Shown here: in pieces, positions 43,791 through 52,361 of the stretch
How positions within the stretch are numbered: position 1 is the first letter of the stretch
Layout of the letters: each line of letters opens with the position of its first letter
Origin: Udaeobacter sp963725505
Lineage (GTDB): Bacteria > Verrucomicrobiota > Verrucomicrobiia > Chthoniobacterales > UBA10450
Assembly: GCA_963725505.1 (NCBI GenBank)
Contig: CAVRYN010000002.1
Coordinates: forward strand, 372,001-436,000
DNA length: 64,000 nucleotides
Reading direction: 5' to 3'
The notes under the pieces: model-generated
Seen by the model: the letters and a program-made list of their open reading frames with translations, nothing else
Database searches by the model: none
Told to the model about the DNA's origin: nothing
Position numbers and translations under genes: made by a program

Positions 43791-44324
43791 GTGTCCAGAC
43801 GAATCGTTATTGCGTACTGGCTCATTCCGGCGGAGCCGGCGCGCAGCTTTTTTCAGGGAGTGATCAACGATCTCGGGCGCCAATACGACGCGCCTCTTTT
43901 CGAACCACACGTGACGATTCATGTGGTATTGAATCGCGCGGCTGCGGCTGAAAGTGCGATCTCGCAAGCCGCGCGCTTTTGCAAACCAATCAAGCTAAAA
44001 GCGCTTGAGATCGGCCACTCCAGCGAGTTCATCAAAACACTCTTTATGCAATTCGCACTTAATACAGAGCTGCGGCAACTTAATGAAATTATTCGCAACG
44101 CTGCGCAGGATTCGTCGCACTACGAACTCAAACCGCACTTGAGTCTGCTGTACAAGAAAATGCCAGCAGCAGCGCGGCGCGAATTGGCGGATTCGATTAA
44201 GGTGCCGTTTTCGGAAGTGATTTTCGATGCACTTAAAGCTGTTCGTTGCGTTTCACCGACAAGAAGCCGCAGCGGCGTCGAAGCGTGGCGCGTGGTAACG
44301 ACGACAGAGCTGTCTGGGCGATAA
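43791..44324 (+). CDS. Cyclic phosphodiesterase / 2H phosphoesterase-like protein
   Basis: From the GTG at 43791 the 177-residue product has two H-x-T/S-x motifs, FEPHVTIHV (about residue 43) and LKPHLSLLY (about 117). These define the 2H phosphoesterase superfamily; the spacing fits CPDase-like members that open cyclic phosphates. A longer in-frame extension overlaps the VOC gene and was rejected. The natural substrate is unknown. It is likely co-transcribed with the VOC gene and converges on the TPR gene. Confidence 0.75.
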   Translation: MSRRIVIAYWLIPAEPARSFFQGVINDLGRQYDAPLFEPHVTIHVVLNRAAAAESAISQAARFCKPIKLKALEIGHSSEFIKTLFMQFALNTELRQLNEIIRNAAQDSSHYELKPHLSLLYKKMPAAARRELADSIKVPFSEVIFDALKAVRCVSPTRSRSGVEAWRVVTTTELSGR

Positions 44325-44328
44325 CGCT

Positions 44329-46212
44329 TCAACGCTGTGAAGCCGTTGGCGTTGGACTCAACTCCACCGGGGTGGATGAAATCGCTGGCGACGGACTTGC
44401 AGAAGCGGCTGCGAGTTTGGTTTTCGCTTCGTCGAGCAGTTTCTTCTCTTCCGGGTAAATCTTTCCGTTCTCGGCTGCCGCAATGTACTCCTGTGCGCCA
44501 TCGAGTTGGCTTGCCTCGGCCAGCAACAGCGCGACGTAAACGGCTGCATGCTGATCATGCAACTGGTCCGGCGGCAAATTCTGCACAATCGCAAGGCCCT
44601 CGGGGTTTCTGCCCAGGCGAAAGAGGGAAAACGCGTAAGTGACTGCGCAATTCACCTCCTTGGGGGCGCGATCATACGCCTCCCTGGCCAGTTGATGCGA
44701 CCGCTCTGTATTTTGCTCAAGGTTAAGACCGAGCCGGGCGAGGTCCGCTGTGATCGGCGCCTCGTTGGGAGAGCTCTCATGAAGGCGCTGAAGAACATCG
44801 TAAAGCTTTCCTGTTTCATTCTTCGTGCGATAAAGCCGGCGAAGCGCCTCAAGCGCCTCACGCCGCATCGGAGGATTTTCCGCGACGCGCCGCCAGAGCT
44901 CCTCAGATTCGTTCTCGAGTTCCCATTTCGAGGCCAGACGCGCGAGCGCCAGTTCATGTTCCGGCTGATCATTTGCTAATTGTTCCGCTGAGCGCCACAG
45001 CGTTTCGAATTCCGTGTTAGCAGTCCCGCCGCTACGAGACTGTGATTGTCGAGTGGCAATTGCCTGATACGCGAGACGCAGGTATTCGGAGTCGGCCCAC
45101 GTTCCAGTGCGCGTCCAGCGTTTCAGACGCGACCAATTTTTTACCATCGCATATGCGTCCGCGACAGCGATGGATGTCGGTGGCGAGCTCAGCTGCGCTG
45201 CCGGCAGCTTGTCGATCCACTTAACAACGTCTCCTGCGAGTCCGTTTTGATTCATCCAGTTCATGAGCGATGCGAGATCGGACGGATTGCGCGCAGCAAA
45301 CGGTTTCACTTTTTCCAGTAGCGGCCGGAACTTTTTCTCATCGAGCTTCCGATAAAAGTTCAGGCAGAGGAGATAATCGCCGAATGTCACCTCCGGCGAC
45401 ATTTGGAGTTGTTGCGCAAAGTTATCCGCCGCGGCGAGATCATTGCGTGCCACAGCATTATTAAGCAAGGCACGCAGCGCGCCTGTTCGATAATGGGCCA
45501 CCTGGCTAAGTCGCTGGAGAGTATCGCGTGCTTTCGCGCTTTCTCCCGCATCACTGGAATGAATTCGCAGCGCAGCGAGATTGAACTGATAAAGATCATT
45601 GTTGGGCTCTTTCTTTACCGCGGCCGCGAACTGTTCCTCTTGCTCGGCAAGATTCCCTTCAGCGCGAGCCAGCCAGCCTGCAACGACATGAAAAGCTGCC
45701 CTGTCTCGATCAGCCGCAGCGACCCGATCGAGCGCTTCTCGCGCCAGATCGAGCTTTCCAAAACGCAAGGCCGCGGAAGCAAGATTGAGCTGACTATCCG
45801 GGTCTTTTGGAAGCAGTCGCGCTATTTGTTCGCGCCACGAGACGGCCTCTTCCAGATTTTGTTTTTCCGCTGCCTCTGCTAAAACGTAAAGAGCCGGCAG
45901 AGAATCGGGATGCCGTGCCAGGAGCTCTTGCGCAGTCTGCGATGCTTCGCTGAGTTTTCCCTCCTGTAGCAATGCAGCGGCCCGGTGTAACAAACGGTTT
46001 TGCCGCCAGTCCTGATACAATTTTGAGCCGTAACTGAAGAAAAGCGCGCCCAGCAAGAAAGCGATTACCAATGCGGTAACCACAACAGCGAGACGGGCTG
46101 GCCAGAACGGGCGTTGGAAGAAATACGCTAAACTGAGAAATGACTGGCGAACTGTTCCGTGTCCGGCGTCTTTGATTCGTTCCGGCATTTCGTGTCCTGT
46201 TTTCGCGCGCAT
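44329..46212 (-). CDS. Membrane-anchored TPR-repeat protein
   Basis: The 627-residue product (start at 46210-46212, MRAKTGHEMPERIK) has one transmembrane helix (about 43-66, PARLAVVVTALVIAFLLGALFF). Many TPR-like helix pairs follow from about 80 to 590 (LLQEGKLSEASQTAQELLARHPDSLPALYVLAEAAEKQ and others), then a Ser/Pro/Thr tail. A signal-anchor topology with a large periplasmic scaffold is likely. ATG 46188 is another possible start; longer ones overlap the upstream gene. It is 37 bases after the AI-2E family gene. The function is unknown. Confidence 0.75.
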   Translation of the reverse strand: MRAKTGHEMPERIKDAGHGTVRQSFLSLAYFFQRPFWPARLAVVVTALVIAFLLGALFFSYGSKLYQDWRQNRLLHRAAALLQEGKLSEASQTAQELLARHPDSLPALYVLAEAAEKQNLEEAVSWREQIARLLPKDPDSQLNLASAALRFGKLDLAREALDRVAAADRDRAAFHVVAGWLARAEGNLAEQEEQFAAAVKKEPNNDLYQFNLAALRIHSSDAGESAKARDTLQRLSQVAHYRTGALRALLNNAVARNDLAAADNFAQQLQMSPEVTFGDYLLCLNFYRKLDEKKFRPLLEKVKPFAARNPSDLASLMNWMNQNGLAGDVVKWIDKLPAAQLSSPPTSIAVADAYAMVKNWSRLKRWTRTGTWADSEYLRLAYQAIATRQSQSRSGGTANTEFETLWRSAEQLANDQPEHELALARLASKWELENESEELWRRVAENPPMRREALEALRRLYRTKNETGKLYDVLQRLHESSPNEAPITADLARLGLNLEQNTERSHQLAREAYDRAPKEVNCAVTYAFSLFRLGRNPEGLAIVQNLPPDQLHDQHAAVYVALLLAEASQLDGAQEYIAAAENGKIYPEEKKLLDEAKTKLAAASASPSPAISSTPVELSPTPTASQR

Positions 46213-46249
46213 TGGTCCGCTCGTCTTCCCGCGTATGCTGTTCCCTGCG

Positions 46250-47614
46250 CTAAGGGTGCGTTGCCACCTCGGGTTCTTGAACTGCAAGAGCCGCGTCGGT
46301 TTGTTCGATAGTCTGTTCTCTCAAGCGCCGACCCCAAACGTAGCGCGCCAAGAGAACCTTCATTGTCGCGGTGAGCGGAACGGCAAGGAGCGGACCGATT
46401 ACCCCGCCAATGATTAGACCCCAAGCAAAGATCGACACGATCACCGTCATCGGATGCAATCCGACGTAATGCCCGACAATTCGCGGAGCGTAAAATATGC
46501 CTTCGAGATTTTGTATGAAGATGAAAATGAGGGTCACAATAATGGGATGCGTCCAATCGCCCCATTGAAAGGCAGCAATCAGAACAGCCGGCACCCAACA
46601 GATGATGATTCCGATGTACGGAACCATCGTCAGGACCACAACAAGCGCGCCTATGAGCGGCGCAAAATTCAGACCGAAAAGCGTCAGTGCCGTGCCGATC
46701 AATATGCCATCCACCAGACACACCAGGAGTTGTCCTCGAAAGTACGCCGTAACGTAGCGATTGATTTCCGACAACACGTCTGCGACTTCATCTCTGAACG
46801 GCGAAGCGCGCAGGGGCAGGTACTCTTTCCACCGCCGTTGAATCCGCGGCTTTTCGTTGAGCAAGAAAAACAAGTAAATCGGCACCAGGATGAGACTGAG
46901 CAAAAAACCTGTGACGCCAAGAAATCCGCCGATACTTTTCTTCAGAATATCCCAAAGCTTTCCCAGCACATCTGGCAACGCTTGCTCCAACTTCGGCATT
47001 TGTTTTTCTACATAGGCTTGAATGCGCTGGCGTTCCGCAGTGGTCAGCTTTGGCGCGCTCGGCGCAATTATTTCGGTCGGGGAGGCGCTGGCTCCCGGCG
47101 ACGCGGTCGGAGTTACTATCGGTTGTGCCCGAGGAGAAGGAGATGCAGCGGGGCCGATGAGCCAGTTCGTAAAGCTTGTCGATGCAGATTTGCGGTGCCC
47201 GCCGCCGAGTAACCCGAATGTGTGATCGAATCGATAGATAAGATCGACCATGTAGTCCCGCGCTCGGTCGGTGTAGGCGGGAACTTGCCTGGCAAAATTC
47301 GCGCTCTGGATTGAGATGGTGGGGATGAGCCACGTGGCCAATCCTCCCAGCGCGAAAAAAGCAATCGCGAAAACAAGCGCCACCGCTTTGGTACGACTGA
47401 GCGTTCCGCGAGACATTTTCGTCACCAGCGGATCGAGTAGATAAGTGAGAATCACGGCAATGGCCACCGGGATCAGGATTGGCTGGAGGAAACTGACGAT
47501 ATTTGCCCCGGCCCAAATCACTGCGCCGAGGACAACGACGAGAAAAAGCACAAAGCAGGCAGTAAGCGCCGCCCACATCATCTTGCGCTGCCAGGGCGTG
47601 GGATATTCCTTCAT
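46250..47614 (-). CDS. AI-2E family transporter-like membrane protein
   Basis: The 454-residue protein has N-terminal helices (about 12-60), a soluble insertion, and a C-terminal block of five or more helices. Family phrases include FLQPILIPVAIAVILTYLLDPLV, ALTLFGLNFAPLIGALVVVLTMVPYIG, and FIFIQNLEGIFYAPRIVGHYVGLHPMTVIVSIFAWGLIIGGVIGPLLAVPLTA. Family members include the TqsA exporter and Na+/H+ antiporters, so the substrate is uncertain. A Ser/Pro/Ala/Thr-rich stretch (about residues 150-195, ASPSPRAQPIVTPTASPGAS) is inserted in the periplasmic domain. It sits between two TPR genes on the same strand. Confidence 0.88.
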   Translation of the reverse strand: MKEYPTPWQRKMMWAALTACFVLFLVVVLGAVIWAGANIVSFLQPILIPVAIAVILTYLLDPLVTKMSRGTLSRTKAVALVFAIAFFALGGLATWLIPTISIQSANFARQVPAYTDRARDYMVDLIYRFDHTFGLLGGGHRKSASTSFTNWLIGPAASPSPRAQPIVTPTASPGASASPTEIIAPSAPKLTTAERQRIQAYVEKQMPKLEQALPDVLGKLWDILKKSIGGFLGVTGFLLSLILVPIYLFFLLNEKPRIQRRWKEYLPLRASPFRDEVADVLSEINRYVTAYFRGQLLVCLVDGILIGTALTLFGLNFAPLIGALVVVLTMVPYIGIIICWVPAVLIAAFQWGDWTHPIIVTLIFIFIQNLEGIFYAPRIVGHYVGLHPMTVIVSIFAWGLIIGGVIGPLLAVPLTATMKVLLARYVWGRRLREQTIEQTDAALAVQEPEVATHP

Positions 47615-47647
47615 GCTACGTTGTCAACGCTCGATCTCGAACCGTCA

Positions 47648-49486
47648 CTACGTCGGATTCGTTTTTTCGGACAAATCTTTGCTAATTGTCTTCTTGGTGC
47701 CCTCGATCTTGTTCGCGAGCGTTTTGTTTTTTGGATCGAGCGCCAGCGCTTTTTGCCAGGCGTCCAGCGCTTCCGGCACGCGGTTCAATTTCAAATAAGT
47801 GTCGCCAATGTGTTCGAACACGACCGGGTCGTCGCGCTCCACTGTCTTTGCGGCGCGAAGCAGGTCGCTCAAAGCTTGATCGAATTTGCCCTTTCGAAAT
47901 TCCACCCAGCCAAGGCTGTCCAGGTAGGAGGCGTTGTTTGGTTCGCTCTCGAGCGCGCGCTTAATCATGGCTTCAGCTTCATCCAGGTTCATATTGTGAT
48001 CCGCCCACATGTAACCAATATAGTTGTAGGCCTCTGCCGAATTCGCCGGGTCGAGCGCAATTGACTTTCGAAGCAAATCAGCCGCCTTGTCGTAGAGACC
48101 AGCTTGCTCGGCCGCCGCTCCGTAGTTGAAGTAAAACTTGGCGTTTATCACATCGTCATCCTCATCGATTTGTGCTTCGTGCAGCGCCTCTTCGAAAGTC
48201 GCCACGGCTTGCTGGCTCTGCTTCGCCTCGCGCTGCGCGATGGCCAGATAGTAAACAATCTCTGGCGCGCCGGGGAATCGGCGTCGGGCTTCCGTCAGCA
48301 GTTTCACCGCGCGATCTGCGTCTCTCAAAGGTCCGAGAAGCAGCTCTGCCAGATGCAAATAAGTGCTGGGATGATTTGGATTGATCAACAGACTTTGCTC
48401 ATAATTCGCGGCCACCTTTGCAAACTTCGCTTTGGCTTCCTCAAGGCGGTTTGTGCGCAGCAGTGATCGCGCTTCATCATCCAGTACCTGTGCCAGTAAA
48501 TCGTAGGGTTGATATTTTTCAGGGTGCTCCTTGATGATTTGCTCGAGCATCTCCACTGCTTTGCCGCGTTGATTCGTCAGAATAAAACCAGTCGCCAGTT
48601 TCTCTCGCGCGTTCGCGTCGTCCGGTTGCAGTTCGAGAACACGCAGATAAAGCGGGATCGCTTCCTTCAGCTGCTGGGATGCCGCGTAATAATCGGCTAC
48701 GTCCTTTAGGATCGCCGGATCGTCTCCGGCGTGGTCGGCTGCTCTTTTGAAAATCTCGTTGGTCCTTTTCAATTCCTCCGGTTTCGGCTGCGAGTCGGAC
48801 TTGAAGAGAATGGCCATGTAAAGCTTTCCGAGCCGCATCCAGAAAGCGGGATCGTTGCTGCGAACTTTTGCGGCACGGTCCAGAACTTCGAGCGCCTTCT
48901 TCTCTTGGCCGGCTGCAACTTCGATTTCGACCAGGCGCTGGTAACCTTCCGCGTCTCCCGGATTCACGGCGATCGCGCGATTGGCATAATCGATCGCCTG
49001 ATCCGTTTTCTTGAGATACTTGAAATAGATGAATGCGAGTTGCTGATAAGGCTCGGCATTATTCGGGTTTGCCTTGATTGCGTCTTTGAGCACGTCAATT
49101 GCCTGCGGAAAATCATCCTGCTGTATCAGCAAACCGGCCACACGCGACGCGAGTTGCGACTGGCCGGGATCAACGTTGAGCACTTTGCGATACGCCTCCA
49201 GCGCCCGATCCATTTCGCCATTTTCTTCAAGCGCCATTCCTTCAACAAAATGCGCGAGCGCATCCGCTTTGTGTGCGCCGCCCACGCGTAAGGCAAGATC
49301 GGGCGCCGGTTTGGGATTGAGAGAATCATCCTGACGGCCGGCCTGTTTTGCTTGGTTTAAACGCGGAGCTTTTCCCGACGAAGTTTTTGTGGTCCGCTCG
49401 GAAAACGCATTCGCCGCCCCAAGAAAAATAAGCGCGAAAATGATTCCCCAGCAGACGCAAACTCCGCACTTTGTGCGCTCCCTCAT
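47648..49486 (-). CDS. Exported TPR-repeat protein
   Basis: The 612 residues begin with a signal peptide (KCGVCVCWGIIFALIFLGAANA), a basic linker, and at least twelve TPR-type units from about 70 to 595. Examples are GEMDRALEAYRKVLNVDPGQSQLASRVAGLLIQQ and KTDQAIDYANRAIAVNPGDAEGYQRLVEIEVAAG. This resembles outer-membrane or periplasmic TPR scaffolds used in secretion or polysaccharide export; no partner is visible. It is 33 bases before the AI-2E-like gene in transcription order, and three genes here probably form an operon. Confidence 0.8.
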   Translation of the reverse strand: MRERTKCGVCVCWGIIFALIFLGAANAFSERTTKTSSGKAPRLNQAKQAGRQDDSLNPKPAPDLALRVGGAHKADALAHFVEGMALEENGEMDRALEAYRKVLNVDPGQSQLASRVAGLLIQQDDFPQAIDVLKDAIKANPNNAEPYQQLAFIYFKYLKKTDQAIDYANRAIAVNPGDAEGYQRLVEIEVAAGQEKKALEVLDRAAKVRSNDPAFWMRLGKLYMAILFKSDSQPKPEELKRTNEIFKRAADHAGDDPAILKDVADYYAASQQLKEAIPLYLRVLELQPDDANAREKLATGFILTNQRGKAVEMLEQIIKEHPEKYQPYDLLAQVLDDEARSLLRTNRLEEAKAKFAKVAANYEQSLLINPNHPSTYLHLAELLLGPLRDADRAVKLLTEARRRFPGAPEIVYYLAIAQREAKQSQQAVATFEEALHEAQIDEDDDVINAKFYFNYGAAAEQAGLYDKAADLLRKSIALDPANSAEAYNYIGYMWADHNMNLDEAEAMIKRALESEPNNASYLDSLGWVEFRKGKFDQALSDLLRAAKTVERDDPVVFEHIGDTYLKLNRVPEALDAWQKALALDPKNKTLANKIEGTKKTISKDLSEKTNPT

Positions 49487-49593
49487 TGTTCAGATTCTAA
49501 CTTTCAGCGCCGCGCTCCGCAAACCAGCCTAGGAAGCGTTCGACGGCTGCCGCATCGGATCGCAACGTAGCCGGCTTGATCTGTGCCTGGAAG

Positions 49594-49700
49594 GTCATCC
49601 CGAGCGGAGCGAGGGACCTCTCACAGAATGATTGATCACACTACGTAACCAGTGTGACACAAGCTTCATAGGTGTGATCCCTCACTTCGTTCGGCACGAC
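49594..49700. repeat. GTCAT...ATGAC palindromic intergenic repeat, copy 5 (degenerate)
   Basis: GTCATCCCGAGCGGAGCGAGGGACCTC mirrors GTGATCCCTCACTTCGTTCGGCACGAC. The right end has drifted. It lies in the gap 49487-49823 upstream of the TPR gene; the rest of that gap holds the heptad tract and no open frame. Confidence 0.6.
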
Positions 49701-49726
49701 CCGGTTTGAATGTTTGTCCGGCGAAA

Positions 49727-49800
49727 CGCCGAACGCCCAACGCTCAACATCCAACGTCGAACGTTCTGCATTCGATTTTCGGTGCTGGACGTTCGATGTT
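49727..49800. repeat. Long heptad tract (AACGCCC/AACGTCC units)
   Basis: It is the longest example in the window: AACGCCG AACGCCC AACGCTC AACATCC AACGTCG AACGTTC, then an inverted return with GGACGTTCGATGTTC. It lies 24 bases beyond the stop of the 34-residue gene and is thus the only copy not directly before a start codon. Confidence 0.6.
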
Positions 49801-49823
49801 CTCGGGAGCGAGGGAGTGCGGCG

Positions 49824-49928
49824 TTACACCTTATACCGCAGACGCTTCTTGTGCCGATGCGCCCTCATGCGCTTGCGGCGCTTGTGCTTGGCAATTTTTG
49901 CTTTCCGTCTTTTTTTGAGAGAGCCCAT
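49824..49928 (-). CDS. AURKAIP1/COX24-domain small basic protein (34 residues)
   Basis: On the reverse strand from 49926-49928 the translation begins MGSLKKRRKAKIAKHKRRKR and finishes MRAHRHKKRLRYKV before a TAA at 49824-49826. Sixteen of 34 residues are Arg or Lys. The KKRRK-KIxKHKRRKRxRxxRHKxR pattern is that of the AURKAIP1/COX24 family. Its mitochondrial members are small-subunit ribosomal proteins (mS38), and bacterial versions are found in Bacteroidota and Verrucomicrobiota. A role with the ribosome is therefore likely, by family. No clear Shine-Dalgarno precedes the ATG. Confidence 0.85.
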   Translation of the reverse strand: MGSLKKRRKAKIAKHKRRKRMRAHRHKKRLRYKV

Positions 49929-50585
49929 TCAGATTTTCAGAGTTCGCAGCTTGCGATTCAACCATCTAATCCGCTGCACTGCAACTGCGTTTCATCCAGT
50001 CGTAGGAACATCGCTGCCCACTTGACACCCTGTCATGGGGTAAGATGCTTCGGGCTTCATTCTGAATGCGCGTCCTGAGTGACTTGTCTGAATCGAGAAG
50101 CATCCACTGCCGCAGGGATTCAGACTTGTCTTCAGGAGTTGTGATGACCCAAAGGGATCACTCGCAGCTGTGCGTCTGTGGCGTGAACAACCAAAAACGT
50201 GTTGTTCTGTGCGAGCGAAAAGGATCCATGTCGCGGACTTCTGCTCGTCCGGCGCGGAAGTCGACGAGAACGCGTAGCGTGAGATTCGGAGATGTACGGT
50301 GCCAGCCAACTTCCTTCTGCGTGCAGTTCGATGCCAACCACGCAGTGCCTGTCGGCCAATGGTGGACCACGGTAGCAAACCGTGATCAGTGGAGCCTCAT
50401 CGTCGCCATTGAGCCATACACCGGCGTGCTCGGCGTGACGGGAAAAGCGCCGAAGCCGATAACGCCACGGATGTCAGCCGTGGCGCGAAACGCGATAGCG
50501 CTTGCGAGCGTCACGGCGAGGAGAGCTTTGATGCGCGGTCTAGCATCTAACAAGGAATTAGACCGAAAAATTCCGTCTAATCCAA
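49929..50585. other. 657-base stretch without an assignable gene, rich in hairpins
   Basis: Several perfect short palindromes occur: TCTGAATC...GATTCAGA (50086-50124), CACGGT-AGCAA-ACCGTG (about 50368-50384), CGCCACGG-ATGTCAG-CCGTGGCG (about 50464-50486), and ATTAGAC...GTCTAAT (about 50559-50582). Reading frames on both strands exist but show no recognisable family and no good start. On the reverse strand 50386-50560 encodes a signal-like stretch (IKALLAVTLASAIAFRATA) that could be the remains of an exported protein after the M28 peptidase gene. Confidence 0.4.
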
Positions 50586-52270
50586 TCACTTCTTCAGCAT
50601 TGCATCGCGTTTTGACTTGAATTCGCTGCCCGGCTTTCCAATCCGGGAACTTGTCGCCATTTGCGACTTGGTAACCGACTTCGAAGAGAAGTTGAACGTC
50701 TTGCACCGCGCCGGAGAGGTCCCAGGTAGGATCAACTTCGTCAGACGGCTGGTGATAATGTTTCGCAACAAATTCGTCGCGCTTCTGCTTTCCGTACTCC
50801 GGCGGCTTGCCAATGATCTCAATGCCGCGGGCTGCGTGCAACACGGGCACACCGGCCTTTGGCGAATTCGAAACTATCGACCCGGTAGAAGCCGCCTTTC
50901 TCCGGCTCGCTGTTCGGCTTCATCACGCGCCCCTGTCGCGCCGCGGCCTGGCCTAACAAGTCGTCCAAGGTTGAATTGCTGTTGGTAAGATCTTCGAGGT
51001 CGTGCGATTTGCCCCACGGATTCACGCCGTCGATGTTGACATCGGCCAGCGTCTTTTCCAACGGATACAGTGGATGTTCGGCGTAAAATTTCGCGCCGAG
51101 CAATCCCGCTTCTTCAGCTGTCGTGGCCATGAATAGAACCGACCGTTTCGGCGGCGGATTCAATTTTGTGAACGCTGCCGCAAGCTGAATCACAGATGCC
51201 ACGCCCGACGCATTATCGATCGCACCGTTGAAAATCTGATCGCCCTGTAATTCGGGATGTCGCCCGAGATGGTCCCAGTGCGCGGTGTAAATAATGTATT
51301 CATCCCGCAATTTCGGATCGTCCCCTTCGAGTTTGCCGATGACATTGTGCGATTTGAACGAGCGAATCTGCTGTTTGATCTCGATGTTGGCTTTGGCAGT
51401 CAACGCCACCGGTCGAAATTTTTTTGTGATCGCCGATTTCTTCAGCGCATCGAAATCCTGACCACAATCGGCGAATAATTTTTTCGCAACATCGCGCGTG
51501 ACCCACGACCGAGCCGAAACCGCGTCCATATTCTTGTTCGGATTATCGAGCTCGAAGTTTTCTTTGCCCCAGCTCGATCTCACCACCTGCCACGGATAAG
51601 CCGCCGGTTCGGTTTCGTGGATGATGATCGCCGCGGCCGCACCTTTTTGCGCTGCGATCTCATATTTGTAGGTCCAGCGGCCATAGTAGGTCATCGCCTT
51701 TCCCTTGAACATTTTGTCGTCGAGCTTTGATGGATCCTTCGGATCCGGCACCGGCGGATCGCCAATCAGCATGAGCAAGGTCTTGCCACGCACATCGACA
51801 TCTTTGTAATCGTTCCAGCCGTACTCCGGCGCCACGACGCCGTATCCGACAAACACCACATCTGACTTCTCGACCTTGATTTCCGGTTGGAGACGCGCCG
51901 AGGAAGCAACGAAATCATCTTGATTTTTGAGATCGACCGTTTTGTCGCCAACCGTGAACGACATCCGCGGTTCGCTTTTGATCCCGGCCAGGGGAACCTC
52001 CTGCGTGTATGTCCCGTCCGGATTTCCCGGTTTCAACCCGATCTGTTTGAACTGATCGGAGATGTATTGGACCGAAAGTTCTTCGCCCTTTGTTCCCGGC
52101 GCACGTCCTTCGAATTCATCGGATGCAAGAACTTTGATGTGCGCGAGCAAGCCGTCCGGCGTGATCGCTTCCAGTGCAGGCTGCAAACGCTCCGCCAATT
52201 CATCGGCCGCGAACAGCAAGGCCGAGAAAGCGAAAGAGATCGCTACGAACCAGCGCGCGAGTTTCACCAT
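50586..52270 (-). pseudogene. M28 family exported aminopeptidase, two frameshifts in the C-terminal part
   Basis: The main frame (50819-52270) gives a signal peptide, a PA-type inserted domain (about 120-260), and the zinc peptidase domain. The latter has HWDHLGRHPELQGDQIFNGAIDNASGVASV, the catalytic TTAEEAGLLGA and the ligand region DVNIDG. Removing one base near 50865 restores FEFAKAGVPVLHAARGIEIIG...HYHQPSDEVDPTWDL, which holds the last zinc-ligand His. Removing another near 50630 gives the family-like end AGSEFKSKRDAMLKK and a stop at 50586-50588. Both lesions are single extra bases. Without the missing His the truncated product should be inactive. Confidence 0.8.
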
Positions 52271-52361
52271 ATACGGAGACGTTGTAGCAGCGTTTGTGTC
52301 AAACGCCGACCTTAGCGACGGTCATTGCGGCAGGCGCTCGTCGCGGCAACTGCCTGAATAA

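Noticed and set aside
50066..50620. Forward open frame of 184 codons over the gene-free stretch
   Set aside because: Composition is erratic, it overlaps the tail of the M28 pseudogene on the other strand, no domain is visible, and hairpins explain much of the sequence.
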